Source of the DNA: Pseudoalteromonas sp. SMS1
Lineage (GTDB): Bacteria > Pseudomonadota > Gammaproteobacteria > Enterobacterales > Alteromonadaceae
Length of the DNA stretch: 64,000 nt
Reading direction: 5' to 3'
Assembly (NCBI RefSeq): GCF_021530565.1
Contig: NZ_JAKGBI010000004.1
Location: 1 to 64,000 of the forward strand
Below the pieces are notes generated by a model, which saw only the letters and a program-made list of their open reading frames with translations, had not been told where the DNA came from and made no database searches. Every line of letters begins with the position of its first letter. Within the stretch, counting starts at the first letter, position 1. Below, in pieces: positions 54,602-62,556 of the stretch. A program made the position numbers and the translations under genes.

Positions 54602-54970
54602 TCAAGAACCGGCGCCGCTTGAGGTGTCCGAGTTGCTTGAATTGTTAGAAGACGTCGGCTGCTGACTGGTCTGTTCTTCTTTCTCTAAGTCGATCCAATT
54701 GGCAGTGAGTGAAGCTCCCACACCGATTATAAAACTTAGAACTAACCCACCAAAAATGCTTGCGGGTTTTTGCCACCAACTATTTCCATAATCAGGTAAC
54801 CAAGTTACATTCTTGCAGGCGCTGCACTGGATTTTAGTCCCTACATTAACTTTAGTGATGTCAATTGATTCATCGCAATCTGGATTAGGGCAATCAAATT
54901 GCCGGATGAATTTCTCTTGGACGGCGATAGGATCGCTGTCAATTTGATTTGGTATTGATGGCACAGGCAT
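54602..54970 (-). CDS. Zinc-ribbon membrane protein
   Basis: 122 aa. Four Cys form a zinc ribbon: FDCPNPDCDES (about residues 25-35) and IQCSACKN (about 51-58). One TM helix follows (IFGGLVLSFIIGVGASLTANW), and the tail is Ser-rich. Its ATG overlaps the stop of the upstream gene by one base (TAATG), so the pair is coupled. Function unknown. Confidence 0.65.
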   Translation of the reverse strand: MPVPSIPNQIDSDPIAVQEKFIRQFDCPNPDCDESIDITKVNVGTKIQCSACKNVTWLPDYGNSWWQKPASIFGGLVLSFIIGVGASLTANWIDLEKEEQTSQQPTSSNNSSNSDTSSGAGS

Positions 54971-55473
54971 TATTTAGAAACCTCCCGCACCAATGTGAAC
55001 TCTTTGTCGGATGTCCATTTTCCAAAGAGCCTTTCCATGTTCAGATAAAGTCCTTTGCCATTAGAGTTTCTCAATGAATATAGGGCTCTTTCTGATACTC
55101 GATAAGTATTTGTCAGCGAGTATAAAAAATATTCTTTAGCTATTTCTTCGTCTGCTTCATCAAATAAAATTGCGATAGATAGCTCTTCAAAGAAATTCCA
55201 AATGCTCTCTATGTCATTAAAATTCGTATCGCTTTCCCATTCCATTGCTGCATCTGAGAGGATATCTCTTATATCTCTATCATGATTTCTTGGGTCAGAG
55301 AGAATTCTTGAGAAGACTCTTTGATAGCGTCCGTCATTCCATCTTTTCACAAACTCCAATGAAACAGCTCTTTTCTTTTGACGCTGTGACTTGATGTAGA
55401 TAAAGACCGCAAAAGTCAAAACGTACATGACAATTACTTCAGATGTAATGCTGATGATATCATAAATTGGCAT
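54970..55473 (-). CDS. DUF4760-like membrane-anchored protein
   Basis: 167 aa. One TM helix at residues 6-27, followed by a helical cytoplasmic domain (SLEFVKRWNDGRYQRVFSRIL, IESIWNFFEELSIAI) that resembles DUF4760. The function is unknown. First gene of the pair with the zinc-ribbon protein. Confidence 0.65.
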   Translation of the reverse strand: MPIYDIISITSEVIVMYVLTFAVFIYIKSQRQKKRAVSLEFVKRWNDGRYQRVFSRILSDPRNHDRDIRDILSDAAMEWESDTNFNDIESIWNFFEELSIAILFDEADEEIAKEYFLYSLTNTYRVSERALYSLRNSNGKGLYLNMERLFGKWTSDKEFTLVREVSK

Positions 55474-55639
55474 CTATACTTCCTTTTGTTGATAGTCTTC
55501 TTACAGTTTATTAAGAGGCAAGTTGCCTCTTTTTCTACCGCAACATCGCCTGTTTACATTCTGGAGTAATTTATAGCACTAATAATTAGTTATTACTAGT
55601 CAGATAGTTATCTGAAAATTAACATTTTATAAGTTGCAG

Positions 55640-55660
55640 AAAACAGGCAAATTGCCCGTT
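55640..55660 (-). terminator. Weak hairpin downstream of the precursor gene
   Basis: On the minus strand GGGCAATTTGCCT is followed by four T residues. It is the only candidate for terminating the graspetide-like operon in the 288 bases 55474-55761. A second hairpin at 55513-55535 has its T-run on the plus strand only. Confidence 0.35.
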
Positions 55661-55761
55661 AATATTATTAAGGAGAAATAATCATTAAGAAATGGAATAG
55701 TTTATTCGACCGCTGCTATTCGCTCATAGGTATCTGCCAGATGAGGTCTAAACCTATTCAT

Positions 55762-56151
55762 TTAAATCGATAAAAAGCTTTCATCGCTGTCTTCGCTTAT
55801 TCGAGTCATAGCCGTTCCAATATATTCATCATCTTGGTCTTCACATGACTTCGTAAGCAAAGTTCCGCAATGAATCATACTCTCATCACTATCTTCGACA
55901 ACATAGGTCTGCACAGTTCCCAACTGAGTACTGTCATTCACACTACTCTCCGATGACCCAACCATTAAGTTTGGACAGCCATTGATATAGGTTTCGTCTG
56001 AGTCCTCATTGCTTTCGGTCAGTGACGTTACACCACTAACAATAAATGAATCATCTGAGTCTTCACTCTGATTCGTTTGGAAAGTTGAACTATTTGCAAA
56101 ATTCACTACGTCAACCGTGCTCTTACTGTAATTCATAATATAAGGCTTCAT
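55762..56151 (-). CDS. Multi-core graspetide-like precursor peptide
   Basis: 129 aa, very acidic. ATG 56151 has GAGAGGGA 3-9 bases upstream; the frame is open 13 codons further, inside the upstream gene. Residues 1-20 (MKPYIMNYSKSTVDVVNFAN) form a short leader. Five units follow with the exact pattern T-x2-T-x3-E-D-x-D-[DE] at residues 23-34, 42-53, 79-90, 97-108 and 113-124, each ending in an aromatic/aliphatic pair such as SFI, TYI or SFL. A degenerate sixth unit (about 64-74, SSESSVNDS) keeps the spacing but has lost the Thr and Glu. In graspetides, ATP-grasp ligases join Thr or Ser hydroxyls to Asp/Glu side chains, and this layout offers two Thr and several acids per unit. The gene lies eight bases after the membrane protein gene, in one operon with the ligase. 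Confidence 0.85.
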   Translation of the reverse strand: MKPYIMNYSKSTVDVVNFANSSTFQTNQSEDSDDSFIVSGVTSLTESNEDSDETYINGCPNLMVGSSESSVNDSTQLGTVQTYVVEDSDESMIHCGTLLTKSCEDQDDEYIGTAMTRISEDSDESFLSI

Positions 56152-56159
56152 GGTCCCTC

Positions 56160-57272
56160 TCATAAAACAATCAATACTTCGCCTGTACAATGGCTTTTAT
56201 TTTCTGATTCAATATAAACCAAAGAAATATCACTTGAATCGATTATAGAATACATTTTTTCGATAGACGACTTTTTGTTAGCTTTTGAACAGTGAATAAC
56301 TTTAATTTCGCCTTTGTACTCTGATACCTTCGATATCATTTTTGTGTACTCTTGAATATCTAAGTGGCCTAAATCGTTATAAACCACAAAAGCAATTTCA
56401 CTTGAACTTACCTTTCCCTTCCCTCCAGAATGAGCTTTTAGCATAGTAAAAACATATGAGAAAAATATAATAAATAAAGAGATAGATAAAATTCTAAGAT
56501 ATTTTTCTGCATTTCTAATCATTGTAATCTTAAATTCTGACGCTTTCCTAAAACTAATAAGGTCATAAAGGTAAAGCTGAGCCAATGATTTTTCTGGTAA
56601 ATCTTTTGGTAAATCTTTTGGTAAATCTTTTGGTAAATCTTTTGGTAAATCTTCTGGTGAACCTTCTTGTGTTTTTTTTAAGAACTTATCACTTGCAGAA
56701 GACAGGAATCTATGTCTAATGCTAATTGCAGAGCTGATCGTTTTATATAAGTAAAAACAATTTAAATAATAAAAAGCATATACTAAAATTGAGTACAAAA
56801 CCCCGAGCTCAGATATGATAATTTTAAAAAGTGGGGCTGGAATAACTGCTAGGAACAGTAAGAATGAACGATAACTAGTCAACTTCTGCATAGCAATTGA
56901 AATTCTAGCATTTTCCTGAGAAAGCTTTTCTTTATAGTAATCAGATAGGTATTTGTACCCTGTACTATCATCATCTTGTATACCGAGTTCCTTAATTGTA
57001 TTGTCTCGCAACTCTTCAATCTTTTTTGCATCAATCTCTTTAAGCGACTGAACTTTACGCCATTCAAATTTATGTGATTCAAAACAATACGTTGCAAGGT
57101 ATAAAATACGAGAACCCCAAACAAAGCAAAAAATAGAAAATCTAAATCGGTTACCTTTCTCTTTTAGCTTCGATAATTCTATTGTACCAAAATTGCCATC
57201 ATCAGATACATTTAAGATTGGAGAGTGATTTAACAAAAAACAAAGTACACTATATATAAAACCCAAAATCAC
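56160..57272 (-). CDS. Polytopic membrane protein of the graspetide-like operon
   Basis: 370 aa. Hydrophobic segments at about 1-20, 38-60, 135-155, 160-185 and 262-283. A cytoplasmic linker (about 205-226) contains five DLPK/DLPE tandem units. The last 80 residues form an alternating beta/alpha domain (IAFVVYNDLGHL, IKVIHCSKANK, ISLVYIES) of Rossmann-like appearance. No family recognised. The start is GTG at 57272, three bases after the ATP-grasp stop, so the two genes are coupled. Possible roles are export, sensing or immunity; there is no ATPase motif. Confidence 0.7.
   Translation of the reverse strand: MILGFIYSVLCFLLNHSPILNVSDDGNFGTIELSKLKEKGNRFRFSIFCFVWGSRILYLATYCFESHKFEWRKVQSLKEIDAKKIEELRDNTIKELGIQDDDSTGYKYLSDYYKEKLSQENARISIAMQKLTSYRSFLLFLAVIPAPLFKIIISELGVLYSILVYAFYYLNCFYLYKTISSAISIRHRFLSSASDKFLKKTQEGSPEDLPKDLPKDLPKDLPKDLPEKSLAQLYLYDLISFRKASEFKITMIRNAEKYLRILSISLFIIFFSYVFTMLKAHSGGKGKVSSSEIAFVVYNDLGHLDIQEYTKMISKVSEYKGEIKVIHCSKANKKSSIEKMYSIIDSSDISLVYIESENKSHCTGEVLIVL
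56596..56655 (-). repeat. 12-bp tandem repeat in the membrane protein gene
   Basis: Five units of GGTAAATCTTTT (the last one with a change) encode the DLPK repeats. In frame and almost identical, therefore recently expanded. Similar in kind to the SPEL repeat at 39122, although the genes are unrelated. Confidence 0.95.
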
Positions 57273-57275
57273 CCC

Positions 57276-58193
57276 CTAGCTACATTTGTAAACTTCAAGC
57301 TTTGAAATTATAGATCTAGATATATTTAAACCTAATTCAAACTCTAGCCATGCCCACTGACCATTAATATTAACTTCTAAAAAAAACCATTCATCATTTT
57401 TAATAATGAAGTCAAAACATCCGAATTCGACTTCCATAATATTCATCATTTCATAACACTTCTCTAAAACTTCCTTGGGCACATCCATTAATGAATATGA
57501 TATTTTGTTGTTACTCACTCTCCAATCAATTTTATTTTCCGAATCAATCTTAACTGGAAAGAAATCGTCCCCAACAATTGTAAGCCTACATTCATAGTCT
57601 TTTTCAACATAAGCTTGGAAGTAAGAAGGGCAATACTTTAATAAGTCCACTGTGTATTTTTCGTCGACCATATTAGTTTGCACAAATTCAAAGTGTTCAT
57701 CTCTCTTTATTCTTCCTACAGCTATTGGTTTAACAACTCTATTTGGTTTAGACATGAAATCACTACCACTATTATTTGTAATTTCATGTTTAGCCATATT
57801 GAAACCAACTTTTTTAGCAATTGATGACTGGACTACTTTGTTTGATGCATACCTAAACACTCTAGGTCTGGTTAGGCAATAGCCATCGAAAGTATCTACG
57901 ATACCATCAACCAATGCAAAAACTTCCTTAAAAACGAAGTACAAGTATTCTTCAGATATTTTATCTTTCAAGTCTTCTATCGAAGGTTTCCTATAGTATA
58001 TTGAGGCACAAGAAATATTAGTAATGGATTTATATTCGTCACTTATTGAGAACCCCCCTTCAGCTGCACAAACCCTATAATTCGAAAATTGATCGACATT
58101 AAACCTAAAAAAACTTAACTCCGAGAATTTCTCTTGCAAATAGTCCACAGTTTTATCATAAGAACTAGTAATAATAAGAATTGAATATTTCAA
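57276..58193 (-). CDS. ATP-grasp peptide ligase, MvdD/MvdC-like (graspetide synthetase)
   Basis: 305 aa. Typical graspetide ligase features in order: IYYRKP (residues 65-70), SNK-x2-Q near 117-122, K155 in RVVKPI, YVEKDYECRLTIVGD (196-210), KIDWR (221-225), FGCFDF (257-262), FLEVN (271-275) and GQWAWLE (278-284). These give ATP, metal and substrate binding and are the hallmarks of the MvdD family, which forms omega-ester or omega-amide cross-links in a precursor. The start is TTG at 58193 after AAGGTGAG, 11 bases behind the ATPase gene. The precursor lies two genes downstream. Confidence 0.93.
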   Translation of the reverse strand: MKYSILIITSSYDKTVDYLQEKFSELSFFRFNVDQFSNYRVCAAEGGFSISDEYKSITNISCASIYYRKPSIEDLKDKISEEYLYFVFKEVFALVDGIVDTFDGYCLTRPRVFRYASNKVVQSSIAKKVGFNMAKHEITNNSGSDFMSKPNRVVKPIAVGRIKRDEHFEFVQTNMVDEKYTVDLLKYCPSYFQAYVEKDYECRLTIVGDDFFPVKIDSENKIDWRVSNNKISYSLMDVPKEVLEKCYEMMNIMEVEFGCFDFIIKNDEWFFLEVNINGQWAWLEFELGLNISRSIISKLEVYKCS

Positions 58194-58204
58194 AGACTCA
58201 CCTT

Positions 58205-59626
58205 TTATAAAAAATTTTTCTTTTTCTTGTGATTTTTATGAACTTTCCTTTCAATTTTTGGCTCTGACTTTTTCCATTTATTTTCAAGCAAAGCATTATC
58301 TTCATCAAAGTAACTCTCGGTGGGGATAATGTTGTTATCTGAGTTCGTGTAATTAGATTTTGCCTTATCAATAAGCTTATTGAAAAGAGTGAAGAGTTCC
58401 GCCTTGCTTTTCTTCTTCTTACCTGAAGAAAATGCACTTAAAAATAGTTTACCAAACATCTTGTAAAATGGATCTTTGAAACTATACCTTTCTGATACTT
58501 CAATATAAAATAGAACTGAACCATATTCTGTACTTGATAGTAACTTTAAAGACTCTTTTAGCTCTTCCATCGACAATTCAACACTATCTGTAGTTTCATT
58601 TATATGTTCAAGTATTTCTACTACTTCTACTCCCTCAATGTCACTACTTGCCAAGCAAGCAAGAATTTCATATGAGTTATCTACTTTTATAGCCTTTTGG
58701 AAAGCTGATTTTAAAGTATCAGAAACCTGTTCAATATACTCGGTAGCAGCATAATTAAAGTGTGCGAAATCTAACTCTATATCAGAATAAAAAGCATCTG
58801 TTCCTTCTATATCAGCAAATTCACACATCAAGAGACATAGCTGATGACAGATTGAAGCTACACCATGACTGTGTTCAACTACATCATTTACAACATAAGC
58901 GTTTGCAGAGATATTTAGCAGCTCAGCTCCGTTATTAATAATCCGACTGATTTCCTCGTCACTCATCAATGGCACATGTATTTCTGATACCCTAGTCTGC
59001 ATTTCACAATCTAGCTCAACAACTTCTCTAGCAGTGTTTTTCGCTCCAATTGCCACTATTTTTAATTTGGGAAATTCATCCGACAGATCCATGAATATTT
59101 TCATTAACTGGGACAACTTTTCCTTCACACTAGTTTGAAGTTTATGGAAATCTTCAATCACCCAGAGAGCATCATTTTCACCAATGGCCTTTGCAAGAGA
59201 CAATTCAATAGAGTCATATGCTGATACAAAACTTTTTTCTAACGTTGAACCAGTAGCACTTTTGGAGGTAAAACTAAAAACTTTTGGGATGCCTAAACTA
59301 CCGCCTCCCTCTTGGTCATTTTTATCAATCTCTTTCGTTGATAATTCTTTATCTAAATTTACATACACATTTGATAGTAAATCATCGAATGACATATTGC
59401 TTGTACAGTTAGTTTTTAGAAATGAAAGTTCTAGTTCTTTTAATTTGTTAAGGAGCAATGTTGTTTTACCTGAACCTGAGTGACCATACAGCACTAATTG
59501 CATACCAGGTGTTTTTAATGCTCTCCCTACACGTTTATCCAGAACTTTTCTTTTTACAAAATTTGCACGGGCTGGCTTTGTAGGAGTAAAGACTTCATTG
59601 ATTTCGAATATTTCCATATTTTTCAC
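58205..59626 (-). CDS. AAA/STAND-type ATPase of the graspetide-like operon
   Basis: 473 aa. Walker A GHSGSGKTT at residues 48-56, Walker B LWVIEDFHK (154-162), and a sensor-like KIVAIGAKN (about 189-197) place it among Orc1/Cdc6-like or STAND AAA ATPases. The rest is helical, and the end is strongly basic (KKKKSK, KVHKNHKKKKN). It opens the operon. Graspetide clusters normally do not carry such an ATPase. A regulatory, sensing or defence role is possible. GTG 59626 or ATG 59617 can be the start. Confidence 0.85.
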   Translation of the reverse strand: MKNMEIFEINEVFTPTKPARANFVKRKVLDKRVGRALKTPGMQLVLYGHSGSGKTTLLLNKLKELELSFLKTNCTSNMSFDDLLSNVYVNLDKELSTKEIDKNDQEGGGSLGIPKVFSFTSKSATGSTLEKSFVSAYDSIELSLAKAIGENDALWVIEDFHKLQTSVKEKLSQLMKIFMDLSDEFPKLKIVAIGAKNTAREVVELDCEMQTRVSEIHVPLMSDEEISRIINNGAELLNISANAYVVNDVVEHSHGVASICHQLCLLMCEFADIEGTDAFYSDIELDFAHFNYAATEYIEQVSDTLKSAFQKAIKVDNSYEILACLASSDIEGVEVVEILEHINETTDSVELSMEELKESLKLLSSTEYGSVLFYIEVSERYSFKDPFYKMFGKLFLSAFSSGKKKKSKAELFTLFNKLIDKAKSNYTNSDNNIIPTESYFDEDNALLENKWKKSEPKIERKVHKNHKKKKNFL

Positions 59627-59826
59627 TTAAACTTGTCGGTAAGGTTGGGTCAACTAAATTGAACGAGCCAAGTGGGTCTAAAGCACATCATTACTCATGC
59701 TATACACCTCAACATTGACCACATTGTGCCCACACTCAAGAGTTTACACAAGTTTTACGTAGACCGTGTAAGATTTTAACTTGTTGAATTTGATATAAAT
59801 CATTGATTTAAATATGCCATTTAAAA

Positions 59827-59867
59827 TCGACGCTTTATGGACGGGGGTCCCTCCCCCAACTCCACCA
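59827..59867. repeat. Right attachment repeat (decayed ssrA 3' copy)
   Basis: TCGACGCTTTATGGACGGGG agrees with the ssrA 3' end except for one base, but the T-loop TTCAAATC has been lost and small indels follow, ending in CTCCACCA. It is the presumed right border of the island. The 59627-59914 gap otherwise holds the promoter of the ATPase operon. Confidence 0.75.
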
Positions 59868-59914
59868 CATTAAGTTTATAAAATAGCCTTCCCCGTTTCA
59901 GTTGGACCTTCTAA

Positions 59915-60088
59915 TTAATGACGCATACCGCTTTGATTTGAGCCACCTTCACCTGATTCGCCATCGGCGTCATCGTCTTTTTCATTTTTGTAATTCGGTG
60001 CTTCGTATTCTTCATCAACTTCAGGTATTGAGCCTGAGCCACCAGGGCTTAAAATATATTCATCTTTTGGAGTAATATTAGGTAACAT
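59915..60088 (-). CDS. 57-residue acidic, Gly-rich peptide coupled to the SLATT-like gene
   Basis: Frame MLPNITPKDEYILSPGGSGS..., then a run of acidic residues (PEVDEEYEAP, EKDDDADGESGEGG) and the end SGMRH. No Cys. AAAGGAAA in the end of the upstream gene serves as ribosome site, and the ATG lies 5 bases beyond that stop, so translation is coupled. Too short for standard annotation. Function unknown: a secreted or modified peptide, or a small toxin, are possible. Confidence 0.55.
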   Translation of the reverse strand: MLPNITPKDEYILSPGGSGSIPEVDEEYEAPNYKNEKDDDADGESGEGGSNQSGMRH

Positions 60089-60093
60089 CAGTT

Positions 60094-60609
60094 TTATTTC
60101 CTTTTTTTAACATTAAATGAGTTGAATAAATATTGTTCTAGTTGTGATTCTGCTATCTTAGAGAGCTTTTTATCCAATGGTAACGAGATGCCTTTTAATA
60201 ACAAGCTATCAGACGCTTTCAGCGCTTTTTCTTTGATTTCTGTTGCTTGGTCTAGAATCTGACTTTTGGTTAGCTCTCCTTCTGCGATATCTTTGACCCA
60301 TACTTTTTCAGCATCTAGTACTAGTTCGCTTAATTCTCGATAATACTGAAATACAGGCTTTTGCCATTGGGAATAAGGAAGTAGCGGTTTCATGGCAGAA
60401 ATTAGCTGTGATAGCGCAATAATTCCCGCCCATACCATTGGATAATCTCCCCATATTGCCCAAGCTGCAATACTTGATGAAGAAGTAACAGCCAAAAATA
60501 TATTTAGACTTCTTTCTCTCATTTCAAGTTTTTCAGAATACAGCTTAATATAAAAATGTCCTTTTATAATTCTAGTCATATTTGCAAAATATCTTTCTTG
60601 TGCCTTCAT
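60094..60609 (-). CDS. SLATT-domain-like membrane protein
   Basis: 171 aa. Two TM helices (about 32-50 and 56-75: NIFLAVTSSSSIAAWAIWG, MVWAGIIALSQLISAM) followed by a cytoplasmic four-helix segment. This is the SLATT arrangement, common among pore-forming effectors next to nucleotide-signal or RADAR-type defence genes. It lies just outside the island border, 460 bases from the ATPase operon. The only coupled gene is the small acidic peptide. Confidence 0.7.
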   Translation of the reverse strand: MKAQERYFANMTRIIKGHFYIKLYSEKLEMRERSLNIFLAVTSSSSIAAWAIWGDYPMVWAGIIALSQLISAMKPLLPYSQWQKPVFQYYRELSELVLDAEKVWVKDIAEGELTKSQILDQATEIKEKALKASDSLLLKGISLPLDKKLSKIAESQLEQYLFNSFNVKKRK

Positions 60610-60832
60610 TAATTTCCCTCAAAAACTGCCTCTGTTTGCGTATTGAAAAATAACATGATTTATGCTTAATTTGGAAGCAGCGTTCCCTAATCAGACAATA
60701 AGCGAAATTAAAAATAACATTATAATTCATACCCTTATATAAAATGTAAATTCTAATAAAGTACAGCAGTAACAGACACAAAAAATAAATTAGTGTACTA
60801 TTCGCAACGAATTATGATTATGGATTTAGACA

Positions 60833-61744
60833 ATGAAAAAAGCGCTACTTTTCTCTTTCGCCTTAGGACTGGGGTTGTCCTCTTCGTTTTACGCAATTTC
60901 ATCACCGAGTTCTCAATCGTTACTATCAGAGCAGGCCTTTACAAAAGCCTATATGAAAGAAGCTGAAAAACATTTAAAAGGTGCCAAGTTTAAGGTGACG
61001 GGCGACTTATCTGTCGAAATCACACACTCATCAGGCGTTACCCTTTCGACAAATCTGGCAAATGCTTACCTGAGATACTCTAAAGAACAACACAACCTCG
61101 AGGATATATTTGCAGATCAAATAAATTCGAGCAAAAGCGTTAACTTATTAACCGATGAGTCAAAGTTGCAACTTAGCCAATTACGGCCTGTTATCAAACC
61201 GGCTTCTTATATTGATAACATAAAGGCTCAAATTAATCAGTCTAGTGATAAAGAGGTCCCTTTTCCGTTTTATTACGAGCAGATTAACGATGCGTTGATT
61301 TTGCTGTTGGCCTTGGACACACCAACAAGTATTCAATACGTTAGTAAAGACACTCTCGAAGAATTTAAGCTACCTGTAGAGCAGCTAAAGGACATCGCTA
61401 AATCCAATTTAGACTCATACCTTGCCCAGATCGGAGCAAAGCTCCAAATAGTTGACCAAGAAGATGGCAATAGCAATATTCATATGTTTGTCGCGGATGA
61501 AATATACGAAGCAAGCGCTATTTTCTCAGATTATTTTAAGAAACAAATCAATGCGACTTTCGAAGGGCCTGTGGGCATCGTATTCCCAAGTAGAAGCAGT
61601 GTGCTAGTCGTTCCGTTAGACGATGAAGCATCACTTTATAAAATCGCAATGTTCGCTTATTCGTCGTATCCAAACCTATCTTATAGCATAACTCCATTTG
61701 CTTATGAATATAACAATGGTGTACTAAAGCCCATACAGCTTTAG
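60833..61744 (+). CDS. Secreted YtpQ/DUF1444-like protein
   Basis: 303 aa. Signal peptide to about residue 22 (FYA). The sequence then matches the general DUF1444 pattern: FTKAYMKEAEKHL, ITHSSGVTLSTNLANAYLRY, QLRPVIKPASY, and VGIVFPSRSSVLVVP. Family function unknown; most relatives are cytoplasmic, so the signal peptide is notable. Single gene followed by two hairpins. Confidence 0.7.
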   Translation: MKKALLFSFALGLGLSSSFYAISSPSSQSLLSEQAFTKAYMKEAEKHLKGAKFKVTGDLSVEITHSSGVTLSTNLANAYLRYSKEQHNLEDIFADQINSSKSVNLLTDESKLQLSQLRPVIKPASYIDNIKAQINQSSDKEVPFPFYYEQINDALILLLALDTPTSIQYVSKDTLEEFKLPVEQLKDIAKSNLDSYLAQIGAKLQIVDQEDGNSNIHMFVADEIYEASAIFSDYFKKQINATFEGPVGIVFPSRSSVLVVPLDDEASLYKIAMFAYSSYPNLSYSITPFAYEYNNGVLKPIQL

Positions 61745-61752
61745 TCAAAAAG

Positions 61753-61782
61753 GGCGTGGTATTCGATGCAACCTACCACGCC
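61753..61782 (+). terminator. Hairpin after the DUF1444-like gene
   Basis: GGCGTGGTA...TACCACGCC, a 9-bp perfect stem 9 bases beyond the stop; a second one (ACAGAGCCC...GGGCTCTGT) follows at 61783-61818. Confidence 0.6.
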
Positions 61783-61966
61783 ACAGAGCCCTAAGCCGAT
61801 CATTTAGCGGGCTCTGTTCATTCCATCGTTTTGCAAAGGGTAATAATTTAAACAACTGCCTCCCCTCTTGACCTGTCTACAGCTTCATAGTTTAGAGTCT
61901 CATTTATTCCAGAGGCAATATCGCTTCTCTTGGCTGAATATACAAAAACATATGGGAGCAAAAACG

Positions 61967-62479
61967 ATGCATATTATAATTCGAACAGAACGCAGTGATG
62001 ACATCACTTTGATTAGATCTGTGACTAAACAAGCCTTCGCAAATGCTGAACATTCAAACCACTGCGAACATTTTGTTGTCAGTGCGCTACGCCATTCTGG
62101 CGCTTTAACATTGTCTTTGGTGGCTGAATTGGGTGGGCATATTATTGGCCATGTAGCCGTTTCTCCCGTTGAATTATCAAATGGAGTCGGTAGATGGTTT
62201 GGACTTGGCCCCGTCTCTGTATTACCCGAGTTTCAGGGGCAAGGGATTGGATCTCAGTTGATCAACCAAGCAATAGCAGCTCTGCATTCTCGTCAGGCTG
62301 CTGGCTGTGTGGTGCTGGGAGAGCCTACATATTACAATCGATTTGGCTTTAAAGCAGAGCCGAGTATGGTTTTAGAAGGTGTGCCTGCTGAGTATTTTCA
62401 AGTGCAAAGTTTTGGCGACAGCATCCCAAATTGCAGTGTTGCTTACCACGACGGGTTTTATTGCGAAAGCGAAGCATAA
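61967..62479 (+). CDS. GNAT-family N-acetyltransferase
   Basis: 170 aa. The acetyl-CoA site WFGLGPVSVLPEFQGQGIGSQLINQAI (about residues 75-100) and GCVVLGEPTYYNRFGFKAE are those of the YhbS-like GNAT group. ATG 61967 follows GGGAGCAAAAACG; the frame is open upstream but without a ribosome site. Substrate unknown; single gene. Confidence 0.88.
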   Translation: MHIIIRTERSDDITLIRSVTKQAFANAEHSNHCEHFVVSALRHSGALTLSLVAELGGHIIGHVAVSPVELSNGVGRWFGLGPVSVLPEFQGQGIGSQLINQAIAALHSRQAAGCVVLGEPTYYNRFGFKAEPSMVLEGVPAEYFQVQSFGDSIPNCSVAYHDGFYCESEA

Positions 62480-62488
62480 ACACGGTGA

Positions 62489-62526
62489 AAGCCCCGCCAG
62501 AAGCCATTTGGTTTCGACGGGGCTTG
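62489..62526. terminator. Hairpin between convergent genes
   Basis: AAGCCCCG and CGGGGCTT arms with an internal loop, between the GNAT stop and the DM9 protein stop. Confidence 0.6.
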
Positions 62527-62556
62527 ATATGGATACGGTTAATCTCTAAAACGGTG

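Larger units (their letters stand above)
50020..59867. mobile_element. Genomic island integrated at ssrA
   Basis: About 9.85 kb bounded by the ssrA 3' end and its decayed copy. Contents: PutAbiC-like protein, umuDC, small unknown proteins, a DUF4760-like protein and the graspetide-like operon; AT content visibly rises toward the right. No integrase, excisionase or mobilisation gene is found, so the element has probably lost its mobility or never carried it in this part. Confidence 0.7.

Noticed and set aside
56596..56655. CRISPR-like or regulatory repeat
   Set aside because: Contiguous in-frame codon repeat (DLPK) within a protein gene.
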